From Candidatus Latescibacterota bacterium (GTDB lineage: Bacteria > JAAXHH01 > JABIQT01), in assembly GCA_018667995.1 (NCBI GenBank), contig JABIQT010001079.1, positions 1-5,379 of the forward strand: 5,379 nucleotides of DNA. The letters run 5' to 3'. Under the pieces are notes generated by a model that had not been told where the DNA came from, searched no databases, and saw only the letters and a program-made list of their open reading frames with translations. This document shows positions 1 through 5,379 of this stretch, one piece after another. Position 1 is the stretch's first letter, and each line of letters starts with the position of its first letter. Position numbers and translations under genes: made by a program.

Positions 1-680
1 CGCAAACGCCCTATTGGGCGAAATAAGCGTACGGAGCGCCTGTCGATGAACCGTGCCATGGCAGGATTATCAGCCGTAATGGGCGTCCAGATATCGACGT
101 TCTCCAGCACCGAGAGTCCTGGGGGTAAAATTGCGATCGCCGTGAATGCAATGCCGTCGAGCATCACCGAATTCCCAATGATCGCAGGGTTACTGGAGAA
201 TTTGCGTTGCCAGAATTTGTGACTCAAAATGATAGTGGGCTCCGAACCGGCAGCAGCGTCCGCCTCGGTGAAATCGCGTCCCATAAAGGGACCGGCACCA
301 AGTGTGCGCATCAGGTTCGGTGTCGCGAACATTCCTGTGATGCGTTCTGGATTTCCGGTTCCGGTCATGTTGAATCGCCATAGGGGTGTCACCGCTGCCA
401 TTTCTTCGAACGAACGATTTCGCTTCCGCCAATCCAGGAAGTTTGGATAGGACACGGGGTCTGACTGGACGCCGGTTTTCTGGTTCTGGCCCCAGATCAT
501 CAGTAAGCGGTCAGGCGAGTCGAAGTCAAGCGGTCGAAGAAGTACGCCGTTTACAATACTGAATATGGCGCTGTTTGCACCTATCCCCAGAGCCAGAATG
601 GTAATGGCAATGACGGTGAAACTCGGATGCTTAAACAGTAAGCGTAGCCCGTGTCGCAGGTCGTAGACTAGTGCGTCCAT
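1..680 (-). CDS. ADOP/MacB-type ABC transporter permease, N-terminal part (cut by window edge)
   Basis: This frame is open from an ATG at 680-678 to the left edge, giving 226 codons of what is normally a protein of about 800 residues. The start is supported by GAGGAG (complement of 684-689) three bases upstream. Residues 1-20 contain the short cytoplasmic lead-in (MDALVYDLRHGLRLL) typical of acidobacterial-type permeases. Residues about 21-46 form the first membrane helix, including ALGIGANSAIFSIVNGVLLRPL. From about residue 50 onward lies the extracytoplasmic MacB-like periplasmic core domain, with recognisable family blocks SYPNFLDWR (78-86), GRDFTEAD (134-141), ILSHKFWQRKF (151-161) and LPPG (185-188), ending in the conserved IGRL lead-in (223-226). 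In the family these permeases work with a MacB/LolD-like ATPase in efflux or mechanotransmission; the substrate here cannot be told. No ATPase gene is visible. The gene diverges from the oxygenase gene. The family call is secure, the function is not. Confidence 0.93.
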   Translation of the reverse strand, partial: MDALVYDLRHGLRLLFKHPSFTVIAITILALGIGANSAIFSIVNGVLLRPLDFDSPDRLLMIWGQNQKTGVQSDPVSYPNFLDWRKRNRSFEEMAAVTPLWRFNMTGTGNPERITGMFATPNLMRTLGAGPFMGRDFTEADAAAGSEPTIILSHKFWQRKFSSNPAIIGNSVMLDGIAFTAIAILPPGLSVLENVDIWTPITADNPAMARFIDRRSVRLFRPIGRL

Positions 681-718
681 AGTCTCCTCGGTGGTAGGTT
701 TGGATTCTCAATTCGGAA

Positions 719-786
719 CATATACCGCAGTGCTTTGTGATTTAGAAGCACTATGTGTGCCAATCTGGTTTTCGCTCATATACCGC
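719..786. repeat. 10-bp direct repeat CATATACCGC, two copies
   Basis: CATATACCGC occurs at 719-728 and again at 777-786, so the copies start 58 bp apart and flank the AGTGCTT dyad. On the minus strand each reads GCGGTATATG, whose TATATG part resembles a -10 element for the permease gene, but no good -35 hexamer lies 16-18 bases upstream of the nearer copy. The copies may be regulator sites or a small local duplication. Confidence 0.35.
729..752. repeat. 7-bp perfect inverted repeat upstream of the permease gene
   Basis: AGTGCTT (729-735) is followed after 10 bases by its exact reverse complement AAGCACT (746-752). It lies 49 bp upstream of the permease start and could be a repressor operator or a small hairpin in the leader. 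There is no T-run beside it, so it is not a convincing terminator. The sequence shows the dyad only; the regulatory role is inferred from its position. Confidence 0.4.
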
Positions 787-937
787 CATCGGGGAAGCAA
801 GCCGGTGGGTATGGGATGAAGGCTATTCGGGTTTTGTCCGGTTGCGGGATAGTCACGTGCCGATTATGGACATTTCCGCAAACGACGGAACGATAGATTT
901 GTCCATTGACAAGCTTCTATCGGTAATCTATGAATGA
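755..937 (+). CDS. Doubtful small ORF, 60 codons, no recognised family
   Basis: A GTG-initiated frame of 60 codons ends in TGA at 935-937. No Shine-Dalgarno sequence precedes it, and the protein shows no motif, signal peptide or membrane segment that I recognise. Its 3' end overlaps the best promoter candidate of the interval (906-934), which argues against it being a real gene. It could be a remnant of a decayed gene or chance. I list it only because it is the longest plus-strand frame in the intergenic stretch. Confidence 0.12.
   Translation: MCQSGFRSYTAIGEASRWVWDEGYSGFVRLRDSHVPIMDISANDGTIDLSIDKLLSVIYE
906..934 (+). promoter_or_regulatory. Candidate sigma70-type promoter for the oxygenase gene
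   Basis: A perfect TTGACA hexamer lies at 906-911. TATGAA (929-934) follows after 17 bases and matches four of the six consensus -10 positions. Transcription would start near 941, giving a leader of about 200 bases before the oxygenase ATG at 1143. The hexamer and spacing are seen directly; activity is inferred, and chance occurrence cannot be excluded. Confidence 0.35.
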
Positions 938-1025
938 TGTACATATTATCTTAGAGGGACCAGGGCTCAAGGATCCCCCGATTGTCGAACTTCAGATCTA
1001 TCCTCAGGCTCTGATCAGCAACTAA
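930..1025 (+). CDS. Doubtful 31-codon ORF overlapping the end of the 755-937 frame
   Basis: The ATG at 930-932 opens a 31-codon frame (starting MNDVHIILEG) that ends in TAA at 1023-1025. It overlaps the preceding small ORF by 8 bases, in a different frame. There is no clear ribosome binding site and no recognised family. If the promoter at 906-934 is real, transcription would begin at about 941, inside this frame, which makes translation from 930 unlikely. Confidence 0.07.
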   Translation: MNDVHIILEGPGLKDPPIVELQIYPQALISN

Positions 1026-1127
1026 CCACTCGCCTGTCCGGCGTCATTATTTATCTAACGAGTTACCGTGAGACATCGGGGAGAGCGGCCCTGGTTCACC
1101 CAACACTCGCGGTACCACGCCACGTCC

Positions 1128-1133
1128 AAGGAG
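1128..1133 (+). promoter_or_regulatory. Ribosome binding site deciding the oxygenase start
   Basis: AAGGAG at 1128-1133 sits nine bases before the ATG at 1143. This is a near-ideal Shine-Dalgarno site and supports that ATG over the in-frame GTG at 1068, which lacks one. Confidence 0.8.
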
Positions 1134-1142
1134 TATCACAAG

Positions 1143-1970
1143 ATGACTGCCGTCGCGTCCTCATTAAGTTCATTTAAGCAGCAAGGGTATGCCATTTTCA
1201 AAAAGGTATATGATGAACCGACTATGGAAGCCATGCGAGCTGGTCTGCGCAAGTTGAACAGTGGGTCCGCGGACCAGGCGCAATGGTGGTTCGGGAATAC
1301 GGTCGAGCACCTGCCCGATTTGATGTTTCCTCAAGTGTCGAATCCCGACCTGCTCAATTTTGCGGAACAGATCATCGGACCGTTCCTTCAACTGGACAAT
1401 CTGACACTCGCGGCCTTTCCTAACGAAGGTGGCGAAGAGGTGGCGGGCAAGGTGAAGGGATGGCACCGTGACCGCTGGGCACGTGTGCCCGACGGTTCCT
1501 ATCATCGGCCCCTTGCATTCAATGCCATCAGCTATCTACAGGATGTGGACGATCGAAATGGTCCGCTACGGGTGATCCCTCGTTCGCACATCGACCCCAT
1601 AACCATTGCCGAGGACCAGCTGAAAGACAGTCGACCGGACGAAATCCTGGTCTATCCGGAGGCGGGGGACGTTGTATTCACACACAATGGACTGATTCAC
1701 AGTGGTACCTACAATGTATCTGATGACCTGAGATACTTTTTCAGTATATTCTACAACCACTGCTGGCTCAAACATACAGACACCCACGACGGTCCAAACA
1801 GTAAGAGAATAATTGCCGAGGCACGCGAAAGCCAAGATCATCGGATCCTGCGTCTCTTCGGAGCCGATGAACAGCTTCAGGCGCGGTGTAACTGGGGTTT
1901 CCTGACCGAAGAGGAAACGAAGTGGCAGGAATGGATCGCAGCGGATGAAGCAGCACGCGGGCCGAACTGA
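1143..1970 (+). CDS. Phytanoyl-CoA dioxygenase (PhyH) family Fe(II)/2-oxoglutarate-dependent oxygenase
   Basis: This is a 275-residue protein, a normal length for bacterial PhyH-family enzymes. They are cytoplasmic non-haem iron oxygenases that hydroxylate a small-molecule substrate while converting 2-oxoglutarate and O2 to succinate and CO2. The double-stranded beta-helix core shows the iron-binding triad: H108 and D110 in GWHRDRW, and H186 in NGLIHSG. R197 in DDLRYFF is the likely 2-oxoglutarate carboxylate ligand. The block NGPLRVIPRSH (139-149) is a family hallmark. The N-terminal SFKQQGYAIFKKVYD (about 10-24) matches the usual opening of the fold. The start was chosen for its strong AAGGAG site; a GTG at 1068 would add 25 Arg/His-rich residues not expected in the family. 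No signal peptide or membrane segment is seen. The Hen1-like gene follows after 56 bp. Bacterial members act on very diverse substrates, so the substrate here is unknown. Confidence 0.93.
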   Translation: MTAVASSLSSFKQQGYAIFKKVYDEPTMEAMRAGLRKLNSGSADQAQWWFGNTVEHLPDLMFPQVSNPDLLNFAEQIIGPFLQLDNLTLAAFPNEGGEEVAGKVKGWHRDRWARVPDGSYHRPLAFNAISYLQDVDDRNGPLRVIPRSHIDPITIAEDQLKDSRPDEILVYPEAGDVVFTHNGLIHSGTYNVSDDLRYFFSIFYNHCWLKHTDTHDGPNSKRIIAEARESQDHRILRLFGADEQLQARCNWGFLTEEETKWQEWIAADEAARGPN

Positions 1971-2013
1971 TCTCCGCATTCGAAATCCGAATTCTCTTGC
2001 AGGAAACCACTTC

Positions 2014-2021
2014 GGAGGAGG
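2014..2021 (+). promoter_or_regulatory. Strong ribosome binding site deciding the Hen1 TTG start
   Basis: GGAGGAGG at 2014-2021 lies five bases before an in-frame TTG at 2027. It is the best Shine-Dalgarno match in the window. The frame has no ATG upstream of the conserved domain, and the other possible TTG at 1997 has no such site, so 2027 is preferred. Confidence 0.7.
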
Positions 2022-2026
2022 ACCCG

Positions 2027-2656
2027 TTGGAGGCCAACGGCGGTTTGCATAAACAGAGACTCCACGCGGTGAGAGATCTCCTGAAACAGAGTGGAGGAGC
2101 ACGCGTCCTGGATCTGGGCTGTGGAGACGGAAAGCTGATGCGCATGCTACTCAAGGAGAGCCAGTTTACCGAGATCGTCGGTATGGACGTCTCCCAGAGG
2201 AACCTCGACTGGGCTGCCGAGCGTCTTCGTTTGACGCAAATGCAGGCACACGACCTGCGTCGAATCAAATTGATCCGAGGATCGTTGGCATACCGAGATC
2301 TGCGCCTTTCAGGATACGATGCGGCGGCCATGGTGGAGGTCATTGAGCACTTGGATCCTGAGTCGCTATCAGCTTTCGAAGGAAGTATCTTTGAGTTTGC
2401 ACAGCCGCAGACTATCATAATCACCACACCAAATCGCGAATACAATGTGCGTTGGATGTCCCTGCCCGCAGGCGAGTTCCGGCATCACGACCACCGTTTT
2501 GAGTGGACCCGCACGGAATTTCAGTTCTGGTCCAGGCGTGTTGCCGATCGCTACGGATACAACGTCCATTTTGCTCCTGCCGGCCCAGAAGATCCAGTCA
2601 TAGGGGCTCCCTCTCAGATAGGTATTTTTAGCCGAGAGAGCGGCACCGATACTTAG
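2027..2656 (+). CDS. Hen1-type RNA 3'-terminal ribose 2'-O-methyltransferase, catalytic domain only
   Basis: The 209-residue protein matches the C-terminal methyltransferase domain of bacterial Hen1, which uses S-adenosylmethionine to methylate the 2'-OH of an RNA 3' end. The SAM-binding motif I is VLDLGCGDGK (27-36), and D54 in IVGMDVS is the acidic residue at the end of the second strand. The Hen1-specific metal site is present: E104, E107 and H108 in VEVIEHLD, and H154 or H156 in FRHHDHRFEW (151-160); alignment with plant HEN1 suggests H154. The Hen1 block TTPNREYNV (133-141) is also intact. Canonical bacterial Hen1 is about 450-470 residues with a large N-terminal domain and is encoded beside the Pnkp repair enzyme. 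Here the N-terminal half is absent: the frame closes at a TGA at 1946-1948, and the preceding space is occupied by the oxygenase gene. No Pnkp gene is next to it. The TTG start at 2027 follows a strong ribosome site; starting at 1997 would add ten residues. The family call is firm; the RNA substrate is unknown. Confidence 0.9.
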   Translation: MEANGGLHKQRLHAVRDLLKQSGGARVLDLGCGDGKLMRMLLKESQFTEIVGMDVSQRNLDWAAERLRLTQMQAHDLRRIKLIRGSLAYRDLRLSGYDAAAMVEVIEHLDPESLSAFEGSIFEFAQPQTIIITTPNREYNVRWMSLPAGEFRHHDHRFEWTRTEFQFWSRRVADRYGYNVHFAPAGPEDPVIGAPSQIGIFSRESGTDT

Positions 2657-2839
2657 GTGGACGCCGCGAAATTCCTACGGGTATGACACGGAGGGCACGG
2701 TCGCGAATTCACCTGGATGTGGCCCCATCAATTCCTTAGTTGGAGAAATGGAAACGTCCGTGTCTCTCTGGCTCAGATACTCAGCGCGTCCGATTCATCC
2801 GTAGAATCCAAAAACACAGCTCAGGCAAAGGGACAATCG

Positions 2840-4240
2840 ATGAGAAAACCCAATTTCGTCTTCATTCTTATTGATGACATGGGATGGACGGATCTTGGCT
2901 GCTACGGCAGCTCATTCTACGAGACGCCGAACATCGATCGCCTCGCCGCTTCCGGTATGCGTTTTACAGATGCCTATGCGGCCTGTCCAGTCTGTTCGCC
3001 CACCCGAGCAAGCATCCTCACGGGGCGTTATCCTGCGTCTGTCGGCGTCACCAATTTTATCGACTGGTCAGGGAAGTCCCATCCCGCCAAAGGTAAGCTG
3101 ATCGACGTCCCCTATCTGAGGCACTTGCCACTCGAGAATCATACCATAGCCAGTGCCCTTAAGGACGGCGGATACGATACATGGCATGTTGGCAAATGGC
3201 ATCTTGGCGGCCCGGAATACTATCCCGACAAGCAAGGTTTCGACGTGAATATAGGTGGTTGGGAACAGGGACATCCCCATCAGGGGTATTTCAGTCCCTG
3301 GGGAATAGACACGCTCGTCGATGGTCCGGATGGCGAATATCTAACGGACCGGTTGACGGACGAGGCCATTGACCTCATTCGAGAAAACAAGGACAAGCCT
3401 TTCTATCTCAATCTCTGGTATTATACGGTCCACACACCCATACAGGCCAAGCAGGATAAGATCGAAAAATACAGAACCAAAGCAGCATCAATGGGCCTTG
3501 ATACGGTAGACACCTTCGCCGAAGGGGACTACTTTCCCAGCGACCACAAAAAGGATCAACGGATCAAACGGCGTCTGGTCCAATCAGATCCGGTCTACGC
3601 AGCCATGATCGAGAGTCTTGATGAGAATGTCGGTAGGTTGTTGGATGTGCTTGAGGAAACCGGGTTGACCGATGATACTGTGGTCATCTTTTTCTCCGAT
3701 AACGGTGGACTGGCGACTTCCGAGGGATCTCCCACATGCAATGCGCCCTTGGCGGAGGGTAAGGGGTGGATGTACGAAGGCGGCACCCGTGAACCCCTTA
3801 TTGTAAAGTGGCCCGGTCACATCGGCGGAGGGACCATAAGCGATACCCCCGTCACCAGCACAGACTTCTACCCCACCATGCTCGAAATGGCTGGGCTGGA
3901 CCCTATCCCAGAGCAACACGCAGACGGGGAGAGTCTTCTGACTGTTCTTGAGGAGACGGGAACCGTAGATCGGGGCTGTATCTTCTGGCATTATCCCCAT
4001 TACGGCAATCAGGGAGGCACCCCCGGATCATCCGTTCGTTGCGGAGCGTACAAACTCATTGAATTCTATGAAGACGGCCGTTTGGAGCTTTACAATCTCA
4101 AAGAAGATTTGAACGAGTCAATGAATCTGGCTGAACAGGAACCTGCAACAACCGCGCGTTTGAAGGAACGGTTGGATCGCTGGCGGATAGACATCGAGGC
4201 TAAGATCCCTGCTCCCAATCCGGATTATGGGAAGGCGTGA
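2840..4240 (+). CDS. S1-family formylglycine-dependent sulfatase (arylsulfatase-like)
   Basis: The 466-residue protein hydrolyses a sulfate ester in the alkaline-phosphatase fold. The metal ligands D12 and D13 lie in ILIDDMGW. The modification motif is C52-S-P-T-R56, where Cys would be converted to formylglycine, followed by ASILTGRYP (57-65). Further expected active-site residues are K119 and H121 (GKWHLG), H198 (VHTP), D287 and N288 (FSDNGG) and K308 (EGKGW). The C-terminal subdomain includes FWHYPHYGNQGG (382-393) and ends with the typical SVRCGAYKLIEFYEDG...LYNL pattern. Length is normal. The start at 2840 has a modest AAGGGA site (2828-2833) six bases upstream and puts the first core strand at residue 5. 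An in-frame ATG at 2717 would add 41 residues that do not look like a signal peptide. With either start I see no export signal, unlike many polysaccharide sulfatases, so the site of action is uncertain. No maturase gene (FGE or anSME) is in the window. The substrate cannot be assigned. Confidence 0.95.
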   Translation: MRKPNFVFILIDDMGWTDLGCYGSSFYETPNIDRLAASGMRFTDAYAACPVCSPTRASILTGRYPASVGVTNFIDWSGKSHPAKGKLIDVPYLRHLPLENHTIASALKDGGYDTWHVGKWHLGGPEYYPDKQGFDVNIGGWEQGHPHQGYFSPWGIDTLVDGPDGEYLTDRLTDEAIDLIRENKDKPFYLNLWYYTVHTPIQAKQDKIEKYRTKAASMGLDTVDTFAEGDYFPSDHKKDQRIKRRLVQSDPVYAAMIESLDENVGRLLDVLEETGLTDDTVVIFFSDNGGLATSEGSPTCNAPLAEGKGWMYEGGTREPLIVKWPGHIGGGTISDTPVTSTDFYPTMLEMAGLDPIPEQHADGESLLTVLEETGTVDRGCIFWHYPHYGNQGGTPGSSVRCGAYKLIEFYEDGRLELYNLKEDLNESMNLAEQEPATTARLKERLDRWRIDIEAKIPAPNPDYGKA

Positions 4241-4314
4241 GTCTCCCCGCATGGCCCGTCGAAAACCACGGTGCAGTTTATTAGTGCTCGACAAGCTGAG
4301 TGCCCTATCGAGGT

Positions 4315-4330
4315 TACAATGTGCTACAAT
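4315..4330 (+). promoter_or_regulatory. Weak -10-like elements upstream of the malic enzyme
   Basis: TACAAT occurs twice, at 4315-4320 and 4325-4330, the second preceded by TG as in an extended -10 (TGCTACAAT). No good -35 hexamer lies at the proper distance from either. The second copy would start transcription almost on the ribosome binding site, so the first is the more workable. Low confidence. Confidence 0.2.
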
Positions 4331-4346
4331 ATAGAGGATGCTACCC

Positions 4347-5379
4347 ATGAATTCAGTGCCTGCACCAGTTCCTGAGGAAGATGTGGTATTGTTAGTGAAG
4401 AACCCCCACCGTGCTGGTTCGCTGGGACGCTTGTTGTCCTCGATCGGGAAGGAAGGCGCCCTGATTGGCGATATTGTCACTCAGTTCATCGGGCGCGATA
4501 GCTCTATCCGAGAGATTACCATATCGGTCCATGACCGACGGCACCTCCAGCAGATCGAAGATACAATCCGGGACAATACGGAAGCCGAGATTCTGGAAGT
4601 AAAGGACTTGGTATTCGAACGTCACGAGGGTGGAAAAATCAGGAGCGGGAGAACCCACCCGCTCGAGCGTTTGGACGACATGAGGTACATTTACACGCCA
4701 GGCGTGGCCCGGGTGTGCCGAGCGATTGAGGACGATCCAGAACTGGCGCGCCGGTATACTGGAATTGGCAGCAGCGTGGGAATTTTCACCAACGGGACCC
4801 GGGTGCTTGGTTTGGGAGACATCGGTGCGCTGGCCAGCATGCCGGTGATGGAAGGAAAGGCCGTCCTCTACGACCGGTTTGTTGGGTTGAGCGCCATACC
4901 CATATTGGTGGACACGCGTGACCCCGAGGCTTTCGTATCGACCGTCGAGGCCATCGCGCCGACGTTTGGCGGCATTCACCTGGAAGACATTCGTATACCT
5001 GACTGCTACTATATCGAAGATGAGTTGAACAGGCGTCTCTCAAAGCCCGTCATGCATGATGATCAGCATGGGACGGCTACCGTCACGCTTGCCGCCGTCC
5101 TGAGCGCCCTGCGTGAGACGGGGCGCCCTAGTCACGAGGGCATGGTCTGCGCCCAGATTGGTCTTGGGGCCGCTGGACTGGGCATAGCACGGTTGCTGAT
5201 GGATTACGGGTTCAATGTGGTGGGGGTGGATCCCAGCGCTGAGTCGCAGAAGCGATTCCAGGACTGTGGCGGCACAAATGTGACGCTCGATGAGGCGCTC
5301 TTAAAAGGAGATGTGGTCATTTCTACGACAGGGGTGGTCGATCTGATCAAACCGGAAATGATTCGTGAGGGACAGATCA
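4347..5379 (+). CDS. NAD-type malic enzyme with N-terminal ACT domain (3' end cut by window edge)
   Basis: The frame gives 344 codons and runs off the right edge; the family is usually about 450-480 residues. Malic enzyme decarboxylates malate to pyruvate and CO2 with reduction of NAD(P), linking the TCA cycle to pyruvate in the cytoplasm. Residues about 12-88 form an ACT-like domain (LLVKNPHRAGSLGRLLSSI, then a beta strand with REITISV), a likely small-ligand regulatory module. The catalytic part follows: Y116 in YTPGV, K171 in VMEGKAVLY, metal ligands E213 and D214 in HLEDI, and D238/D239 in HDDQHGT. The Rossmann domain has GLGAAG (272-277), and D295 in VVGVD at the end of the second strand favours NAD over NADP. 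The segment STTGVVDLIKPEM (326-338) fits the short Rossmann form of this subgroup. The ATG at 4347 is preceded by AGAGGA (4333-4338) with an eight-base spacer. It lies 106 bp after the sulfatase and may be transcribed separately. Confidence 0.94.
   Translation, partial: MNSVPAPVPEEDVVLLVKNPHRAGSLGRLLSSIGKEGALIGDIVTQFIGRDSSIREITISVHDRRHLQQIEDTIRDNTEAEILEVKDLVFERHEGGKIRSGRTHPLERLDDMRYIYTPGVARVCRAIEDDPELARRYTGIGSSVGIFTNGTRVLGLGDIGALASMPVMEGKAVLYDRFVGLSAIPILVDTRDPEAFVSTVEAIAPTFGGIHLEDIRIPDCYYIEDELNRRLSKPVMHDDQHGTATVTLAAVLSALRETGRPSHEGMVCAQIGLGAAGLGIARLLMDYGFNVVGVDPSAESQKRFQDCGGTNVTLDEALLKGDVVISTTGVVDLIKPEMIREGQI

Larger units (their letters stand above)
681..1142. other. Divergent intergenic interval (462 bp)
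   Basis: This stretch separates the minus-strand permease from the plus-strand oxygenase. I recognise no conserved gene in it. It contains a 7-bp inverted repeat (729-752), a 10-bp direct repeat (719-728 and 777-786), a nested dyad (866-906), a sigma70-like promoter candidate (906-934), and two small ORFs without family resemblance (755-937 starting GTG, and 930-1025 starting ATG). It also holds an in-frame but unlikely upstream extension of the oxygenase from a GTG at 1068. It probably carries the control regions for both flanking genes. A decayed gene is also possible but cannot be shown. Confidence 0.6.

Noticed and set aside
229-450. Plus-strand 73-codon frame opposite the permease
   Set aside because: The minus strand encodes the conserved MacB-like core domain throughout, so this frame is a shadow.
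1031-1055. Short hairpin CGCC-TGTCC-GGCG followed by an AT-rich tail, a possible terminator
   Set aside because: The stem is only 4 bp and the tail is not a T-run, too weak for an intrinsic terminator.
1068-1142. GTG-initiated 25-residue N-terminal extension of the oxygenase
   Set aside because: It has no ribosome site, is Arg/His-rich and unlike the family N-terminus, while the ATG at 1143 has an AAGGAG site at ideal spacing.
1768-2445. Long minus-strand frame of 225 codons opposite the oxygenase and Hen1 genes
   Set aside because: It lies antisense to two genes with clear family motifs, and its own translation is Arg/Ser-rich with no recognisable domain.
2655-2714. Imperfect repeats in the Hen1-sulfatase gap (CGCGAAATTC and CGCGAATTC, AGGTG and CACCT)
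   Set aside because: The matches are short and imperfect and form no convincing hairpin, operator or mobile-element end.
3584-4000. Minus-strand frame of 138 codons inside the sulfatase gene
   Set aside because: It is the antisense shadow of a sulfatase with an intact active site and has no motif of its own.
4241-4346. Search for a terminator after the sulfatase
   Set aside because: Only a 4-bp CCGT/ACGG pairing (4256-4271) with no T-run is present.
4392-4979. Minus-strand frame of 195 codons inside the malic enzyme gene
   Set aside because: It is the antisense shadow of conserved malic enzyme sequence.
1-5379. CRISPR arrays, tRNA or rRNA genes, insertion sequences
   Set aside because: No regularly spaced repeats, RNA-gene landmarks, transposase motifs or terminal inverted repeats with target duplications were seen.

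Overview
This is a 5.4 kb bacterial chromosomal window of moderate GC content. It holds five recognisable protein genes, two of them cut by the window edges, and one longer non-coding interval. The combination of an ADOP/MacB-type permease, a phytanoyl-CoA-dioxygenase-family oxygenase, an S1 formylglycine sulfatase and an ACT-domain malic enzyme resembles what is common in Acidobacteriota, Latescibacterota, Poribacteria, Gemmatimonadota and Planctomycetota. That taxonomic placement is inference from gene content only, and the sequence contains no rRNA or other marker to settle it.

Layout. Positions 1-680 (minus strand) hold the N-terminal 226 codons of an ADOP/MacB-type ABC permease that runs off the left edge. 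Positions 681-1142 form a divergent intergenic interval with a 7-bp dyad, a 10-bp direct repeat, a TTGACA-type promoter candidate and two doubtful small ORFs. From 1143 to the right edge everything reads on the plus strand: a PhyH-family Fe(II)/2-oxoglutarate oxygenase (1143-1970), a stand-alone Hen1-type RNA 3'-terminal ribose 2'-O-methyltransferase (2027-2656), an S1 sulfatase (2840-4240), and the first 344 codons of an ACT-domain NAD-type malic enzyme (4347 to the edge).

How the genes may relate. PhyH and Hen1 are 56 bp apart and could share a transcript. The gaps before the sulfatase (183 bp) and the malic enzyme (106 bp) are long enough for independent promoters. No common pathway is evident: an oxygenase, an RNA-end methyltransferase, a sulfate ester hydrolase and a malate-decarboxylating enzyme do not form a known system.

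The most interesting item is the Hen1-like protein. Bacterial Hen1 normally carries a large N-terminal domain and sits beside the Pnkp RNA-repair kinase/phosphatase/ligase. Here only the catalytic methyltransferase domain is present, it has its own strong Shine-Dalgarno sequence and a TTG start, and no Pnkp gene lies next to it within the window.
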